Program-made: the position numbers and the translations under genes
The notes under the pieces: generated by a model
The model's database searches: none
What the model saw: the letters and a program-made list of their open reading frames with translations, nothing else
What the model was told of the DNA's origin: nothing
NCBI RefSeq assembly: GCF_040681875.1
Contig: NZ_JBFAZP010000002.1
Span: 558,001 to 622,000, forward strand
DNA length: 64,000 bases
Direction: 5' to 3'
Source: Longispora sp040681875
Lineage (GTDB): Bacteria; Actinomycetota; Actinomycetes; Mycobacteriales; Micromonosporaceae
In this document: piece by piece, positions 60,171 to 64,000 of the stretch
Position numbering within the stretch: position 1 is the stretch's first letter
How the letters are laid out: the number at the start of each line of letters is the position of its first letter

Positions 60171-60917
60171 ATGTCCGAGGAGCGAAGGCCCGTGGCCGTG
60201 GTGAGCGGCGGTTCGCGCGGGATCGGCCGCGCGGTCGTGCACCGCCTCGCCGCCGACGGCTACGACATCGCCCTGTGCTACCAGTCCAACGCCGACGCGG
60301 CGGCGGCCACCGCCAAGGTCGCCCGGGACCTGGGGGCCAGGGTCCTGACCCGGCAGGTCGACGTGGCCGTCCTCGCCGAGTGCCGGGACCTGTTCACCGC
60401 GACCGAACAGGAACTCGGCGGGCTGGACACCGTGATCACCTCGGCCGGCATCGTCCGGGACAAGCCGCTGGTGATGATGGCCGAGGACGACTGGTCCGAC
60501 GTGATCGACACGAACCTGACCGGCACGTTCGCGATGTGCCGGGCCGCGATCTTCGCGCTGATGAAGCGGCGGGGCGGCTCGATCGTGACGATCTCGTCCA
60601 TCTCCGGCCGGTACGGCAACCCGGGCCAGACCAACTACTCGGCCTCCAAGGCGGGCATCATCGGCTTCACGCAGGCGCTGGCCAAGGAGGCCGGGCGCTA
60701 CGGCGTGCGCGCCAACGTCGTGGCCCCCGGCTTCATCGAGACCGACATGACCGCCGACCTGCCCGAGGCGCTGCGCACGGAGAAGCTCGCCCAGATCCCG
60801 CTCGGCCGGCTCGGCCGGGCCGAGGAGGTCGCCGAGCTGGTGGCGTTCCTCGCCTCCCCGAAGGCCGGCTACATCACCGCCGGGGTCTTCCCGATCGACG
60901 GCGGGCTGGCGATATGA
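60171..60917 (+). CDS. FabG-like 3-ketoacyl-ACP reductase
   Basis: The 248-residue classical SDR has GGSRGIG (13-19), NAG-like SAG, Ser in ISSISG, YSASK (YxxxK), and the PGFIETDMT loop, close to bacterial FabG. It reduces the 3-keto group after each condensation. ATG 60171 has GGAGG and follows the dehydratase by 2 bp; its stop overlaps the isomerase ATG. Confidence 0.93.
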   Translation: MSEERRPVAVVSGGSRGIGRAVVHRLAADGYDIALCYQSNADAAAATAKVARDLGARVLTRQVDVAVLAECRDLFTATEQELGGLDTVITSAGIVRDKPLVMMAEDDWSDVIDTNLTGTFAMCRAAIFALMKRRGGSIVTISSISGRYGNPGQTNYSASKAGIIGFTQALAKEAGRYGVRANVVAPGFIETDMTADLPEALRTEKLAQIPLGRLGRAEEVAELVAFLASPKAGYITAGVFPIDGGLAI

Positions 60918-61576
60918 GGCAGCCGAGGTTCTACTTCTCGCTGCGCAGCCCCTACTCGTGGCTGGCCTGGCACGACCTGGTGACCCGGTACCCGGACGTC
61001 GCCGACGCCTGCGACTGGCGGCCGTTCTGGGAACCCGACCAGCACAGCGAGCGGCTGCTCACCGAGGCCGGCGGGCGGTTCGTCTACACCGCGATGTCGA
61101 GGGAGAAGCACCTCTACATCCTCCAGGACGTGCGACGGCTCGCCGCCGGGCGCGGGCTGACCGTCGCGTGGCCCGCCGACCGGGAGCCGGTGTGGGAGGT
61201 GCCGCACCTGGCGTACCTGCTGGCGGAGCGCGCGGGGCGGGGGCGGGAGTTCGTCGCCGCCGCGTACCGGGCGCGGTTCGGGGCCGGCCGCGACATCTGC
61301 GATCCGGCGGTGGTCGCCGACCTGGCCACCGGGCTCGGGCTGGACCCGGGAGAGCTGTCGACGGCGGCAGACAAACCCGAACTTCGAGCGACGGGTACCG
61401 GCAAGCTGCGCGACCTGCACTCCGACGGCGTGTTCGGGGTGCCGTACTTCGTCCGCGGCTACGACCGGTACTGGGGCGTGGACCGGCTGCCGGACTTCGT
61501 CGACCTGGTCCGCGCCGAACTGGCCCCGGTGCCGGCGCGCACCACCGACTGGGGCCACGCGGGCGGGTGCGGCTGA
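60914..61576 (+). CDS. DsbA-fold HCCA-isomerase-like protein (possible double-bond isomerase)
   Basis: The 220-residue protein belongs to the 2-hydroxychromene-2-carboxylate isomerase/kappa-GST group of the DsbA superfamily: FYFSLRSPYSWLAW with Ser12 at the catalytic Ser position and GVFGVPYFVRGYDRYWGVDRL at the C-terminus. No CxxC is present, so it is not a disulfide oxidoreductase. Members isomerise double bonds using glutathione; actinomycetes would need another thiol or none. In a polyene PKS it is a good candidate for E/Z isomerisation. ATG 60914 overlaps the reductase stop. Confidence 0.78.
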   Translation: MRQPRFYFSLRSPYSWLAWHDLVTRYPDVADACDWRPFWEPDQHSERLLTEAGGRFVYTAMSREKHLYILQDVRRLAAGRGLTVAWPADREPVWEVPHLAYLLAERAGRGREFVAAAYRARFGAGRDICDPAVVADLATGLGLDPGELSTAADKPELRATGTGKLRDLHSDGVFGVPYFVRGYDRYWGVDRLPDFVDLVRAELAPVPARTTDWGHAGGCG

Positions 61577-61673
61577 TGGCCCTCGCACCTGGGGTGGTGG
61601 CCGCCGGTCACCGCCGTCGCACTCCGGCCCGGTCGGGCCCCATCGGCCGCCTGCGGTCAGAAGTGGACGGGAC

Positions 61674-62156
61674 ATGACGACGCTCGGGACGGACGAGATC
61701 CGGACGCTGCTGCCGCACCGGTACCCCATGTTGCTGGTCGACCGGGTGACCCACCTCGAACCGGGGCGGGCGCTCACGGCGACCAAGGCCGTCACCGCCA
61801 ACGAGCCGTGGTTCGCCGACGGGCGCAGCCTCGCCTATCCGCAGGTCCTGGTCATCGAGTCGTGGTGCCAGGCCGCGAGCCTGCTGGCGGCCGGCGCGCT
61901 GCGCGACACGCCCGGCGGGGACCGTCTGGTGCCGTTGTTCGGCGCCATCTCCCGGATCACGTTCCACCGGCCGGTCGGGCCCGGGGACCTCCTGGAGCAC
62001 CGGGTGCGGCTGCTGCGGGCGGTGTCGGACACGTGGATGTTCGAGGGGGAGGCGACGGTGGCGGACGAGACGGTGCTCACCGTGGAGCGGGTGACGATCG
62101 CGCTGCGGCCCGGGGCGGAGCTGCGGGCCCGGACGCCGGCCACCGGGTCGGTGTAG
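61674..62156 (+). CDS. FabZ/FabA-related hotdog protein lacking the catalytic His
   Basis: The 160-residue protein begins like FabZ (LLPHRYPMLLVDRV; NEPWF) and keeps Glu62 (VIESWCQAAS), but the usual GHFP-G-P segment with the catalytic His is replaced by ADGRSLAYP, two residues shorter. It may be a second dehydratase with altered chemistry, an isomerase, or a non-catalytic partner of the dehydratase at 59791. ATG 61674 lies 97 bp after the isomerase gene. It ends the PKS operon. Confidence 0.78.
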   Translation: MTTLGTDEIRTLLPHRYPMLLVDRVTHLEPGRALTATKAVTANEPWFADGRSLAYPQVLVIESWCQAASLLAAGALRDTPGGDRLVPLFGAISRITFHRPVGPGDLLEHRVRLLRAVSDTWMFEGEATVADETVLTVERVTIALRPGAELRARTPATGSV

Positions 62157-62298
62157 GACCGGCCGGGCGACCGGTCAGGGCGGCCGGGCGAGTGACCGGG
62201 GAGCTGCCGGGCGCGCGACGGGCAGCGGGCGACGGGCGGCGGCGCGGAGGACAGCCCCGGCCGGGCGGGCAACGAGCTGCCGGCCCGGCCTCGGCCGG

Positions 62299-63054
62299 TC
62301 AGATGGCGGAGTGCCGGACCCAGAGGTCCAGCACGGCCCGGTCCCCCTCGACCACCAGGTCCGCCGCCGGCCGGCGCCCCCAGAGGAACAGGTAGAGGTC
62401 GGTCGCCGAGCCCCGCACCGTCACCCTCGCGGCGGCGGCCCCGGCGCGCTCCCACCGCCACCCGTCCGGGTCCAGCGTGATCAGCCAGGACACCTCGGGA
62501 CCGGCCAGCAGCAGCGTCTCGCCCGCCCCGCGCAGCTGGTCGACGTGCGGCGCCCAGATCCGGGTGTACGGCAGGTTGTCGAGGAACTCCTCCACCCCGT
62601 CGACGGCCACGGCGTCCTGGACGAGCCACGCCGCGTCCAGCGCCGACTCCGCGTCGACCCGGTGCACGGTCGTCTCGTGCAGCTGGCGGCGTGCCCACCA
62701 GGTGACGCCCCGGGCGCCGCCGCCCCAGGTCCACACGGCGGTGTCCGGGTCGGTCGCGCGCAGCACGTCGAGGAGTTCCGTGCCGCCGTCGGCGAGCCAG
62801 GCCGCCACGGTCGCCGGTTCCCGGGGCACCGGGACCCCGCCGGGGCGCACGAAGGCCTGGGCCCGCTCCCGGACGATGCCGGTGGCCCACCGGTGGGAGC
62901 CGCCGGTGTGGCCGAGCAGGTGGCCCGCCGTCCACGCCGGGCAGGTCGGGACGGGAGCGTCGAGGTCGACGGCGGCGGCCACCTTCACCAGGTGGGCGAT
63001 CTCGCCGTCGAGCGCCGTACAGAGTTCCGGATACGAAAGCACCATGATTCCCAC
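62299..63054 (-). CDS. Maleylpyruvate isomerase family protein (DinB_2/MDMPI-like)
   Basis: The 251-residue protein has the four-helix MDMPI_N/DinB fold (CPAWTAGHLLGHTGG with metal-ligand His; later RQLHETTVHRVDAE, where HETxxHRxD carries the other ligands) and a C-terminal MDMPI_C domain (about 165-245). Related proteins use mycothiol in isomerisation or thiol transfer. GTG 63054 is used; ATG 63045 is an alternative. It is convergent with the PKS operon, so probably lies just outside the cluster; a mycothiol-dependent cluster function cannot be excluded. Confidence 0.82.
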   Translation of the reverse strand: MGIMVLSYPELCTALDGEIAHLVKVAAAVDLDAPVPTCPAWTAGHLLGHTGGSHRWATGIVRERAQAFVRPGGVPVPREPATVAAWLADGGTELLDVLRATDPDTAVWTWGGGARGVTWWARRQLHETTVHRVDAESALDAAWLVQDAVAVDGVEEFLDNLPYTRIWAPHVDQLRGAGETLLLAGPEVSWLITLDPDGWRWERAGAAAARVTVRGSATDLYLFLWGRRPAADLVVEGDRAVLDLWVRHSAI

Positions 63055-63145
63055 AGTATCTGTCCATCATGGCCGCAGGGGCCTTCCCGCCTGCGGCGCC
63101 GCGTCGGGTCCGCCGCTGACCGGTTCCGACCGATATGGTGGCGGG

Positions 63146-64000
63146 ATGCGCAGACTTCGGCGGTGGTCGATCCGGTGCTGGGCCCTCGGGGTGCCGGTGC
63201 TGCTGGCCGTGGCGGGCTGCACCGCGGAGCCGGCCGCGCCCGACTGGCGGCCGGTGGACCTGCCAGCGACGGGCACCGCCACGGTCAGCGAGGTCGCGCG
63301 GTGCGCGGACGGCTGGTACGCCGTGGGGGCCGTCGCCGGTCACCCGGCCGCGTGGCGCTCGGCGGACGGGCGCGGATTCACCGTGGTACCGGTGGAGCCG
63401 CGGTCGGCGTACGGGCCCGAGCACGAGCTGGTCTCCGTGGCGTGCGTGGCCGGCCGGTTGACGGCGCTGGGCGTCGCGCACGGCGGGGCGCACGGCAACC
63501 GGCGCAGCGGCACCTGGTCCCTGCGCGACGGCGTCCTCGTCGAGCAGGTGGCTCCGCCGGAGCTGTACGGCGGCCCGCGCGACGCCGGCCTGGCCCGGGT
63601 CGCGGCCGGCCCGGCGGGTTTCCTGGTCAGCGGCAACCATCCGGGCTCGACCGGCTGGGTGTCGGCCGACGGCGGGGAGTTCCGGCCCGGGTACGCCGAC
63701 GAGAACCTGCGCGCGTACGACGGCGCGGTGACCACGGCCGGCTTCGTCCTGATCGGCGACCGGGTGTGGCGTTCGGCCGACGGCGCCCGGTGGAGCGCCG
63801 AGACCCCGGGGCTGACCCTGCACCGGGCCACCACGGCGGACGGGGAGCTGCTGGCGGCCGGTCCGGCGGGCGGGCGGTTCGAGCTCTGGGGCGGGCCGGG
63901 CTGGCGGCGGCTGGTCCGGTTCGGGGACACGGCCGGGGCGACGCCGCCGCACGTCGTCGGGCTCTCCCCCGGTCCGGGTGGCACGTACGCGGCGGTGGCC
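63146..64000 (+). CDS. Lipoprotein with sialidase/BNR-like repeats (partial, runs off the window)
   Basis: The first 285 residues are visible with no stop. The N-terminus is a lipoprotein signal with lipobox LAVAGC (Cys25). Repeats such as AAWRSADGRGFTVV, GWVSADGGEFR and RVWRSADGARWS recur about every 50-70 residues and resemble BNR/Asp-box propeller blades. No catalytic sialidase motif is visible. ATG 63146 follows a short divergent promoter shared with the gene at 62299-63054. Probably a surface-attached propeller protein of unknown function. Confidence 0.75.
   Translation, partial: MRRLRRWSIRCWALGVPVLLAVAGCTAEPAAPDWRPVDLPATGTATVSEVARCADGWYAVGAVAGHPAAWRSADGRGFTVVPVEPRSAYGPEHELVSVACVAGRLTALGVAHGGAHGNRRSGTWSLRDGVLVEQVAPPELYGGPRDAGLARVAAGPAGFLVSGNHPGSTGWVSADGGEFRPGYADENLRAYDGAVTTAGFVLIGDRVWRSADGARWSAETPGLTLHRATTADGELLAAGPAGGRFELWGGPGWRRLVRFGDTAGATPPHVVGLSPGPGGTYAAVA

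Noticed and set aside
60914..61576. Disulfide oxidoreductase (DsbA)
   Set aside because: The CxxC motif is absent and the Ser-type HCCA-isomerase signature is present.
62157..62298. Tandem repeat array after the PKS operon
   Set aside because: GGCCGGGCGA-like words recur, but no constant unit or period could be fixed, so it was not listed as an array.

Overview
The DNA is very GC-rich (roughly three quarters G+C by eye), and its genes use GTG and TTG starts, tight ATGA/GTGA overlaps and G/C in third codon positions. It encodes SARP regulators, a PknB-type kinase, a mycothiol-dependent-isomerase-family protein, many Sec/Tat-exported proteins and a single in-frame TTA codon that I noticed. This points to a filamentous actinomycete; I lean towards a Micromonosporaceae-like organism, but the family cannot be fixed from this window.

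Left part (1-36.7 kb) is mostly accessory and exported functions. It starts with a secreted phosphatase and a TolB-like propeller protein. Next is an island of CHAP-domain exported proteins around a two-component system (2971-8794), followed by a frameshifted relative at 9033-9508. After that come a GMC oxidoreductase with an O-methyltransferase, a small secreted protein, a Tat-exported class A beta-lactamase, two regulator/MFS pairs, a Ser/Thr kinase, a LysR/quinone-oxidoreductase pair, a BKACE enzyme and an ArsR-SRPBCC pair. An LLM monooxygenase-MarR-FMN reductase-sirtuin operon (27112-30153) is followed by a thermolysin-like protease, two trypsin-like proteases and an XRE regulator.

Right part (about 36.8-62.2 kb) is a biosynthetic gene cluster. 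It has two SARP activators (36847, 40151), a LuxR-type regulator with a phospholipase-D-like sensor (42145), a tailoring block (flavin reductase, LLM monooxygenase and SDR on the minus strand, divergent from an FAD monooxygenase), an ArsR repressor and an MFS exporter. A long plus-strand operon (49034-62156) forms the core. It encodes two acyl carrier proteins, three ketosynthases with complete Cys-His-His triads and three ketosynthase-like proteins that have lost the triad. It also encodes a FabG-type ketoreductase, a FabI/FabL-type enoyl reductase, two hotdog dehydratase-like proteins, a tandem-hotdog thioesterase, an alpha/beta hydrolase, an HCCA-isomerase/DsbA-fold protein and three consecutive small proteins resembling DsrH, DsrE and DsrF (TusBCD). 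This reads as a highly reducing type II polyketide synthase with unusually many condensing subunits and an embedded sulfur-relay-like trio. A polyene or partly reduced acyl chain, possibly sulfur-modified, is my best guess for the product. I know of no described pathway with this combination.

A second recurrent structure is a series of short, imperfect tandem-repeat arrays, each with its own unit (6 to 40 bp). They sit almost exclusively in gene-end gaps across the whole window (for example 16585-16668, 20034-20191, 22311-22424, 47419-47502). Several perfect GC-rich hairpins mark transcription ends. I saw no tRNA, rRNA, CRISPR array or insertion sequence.
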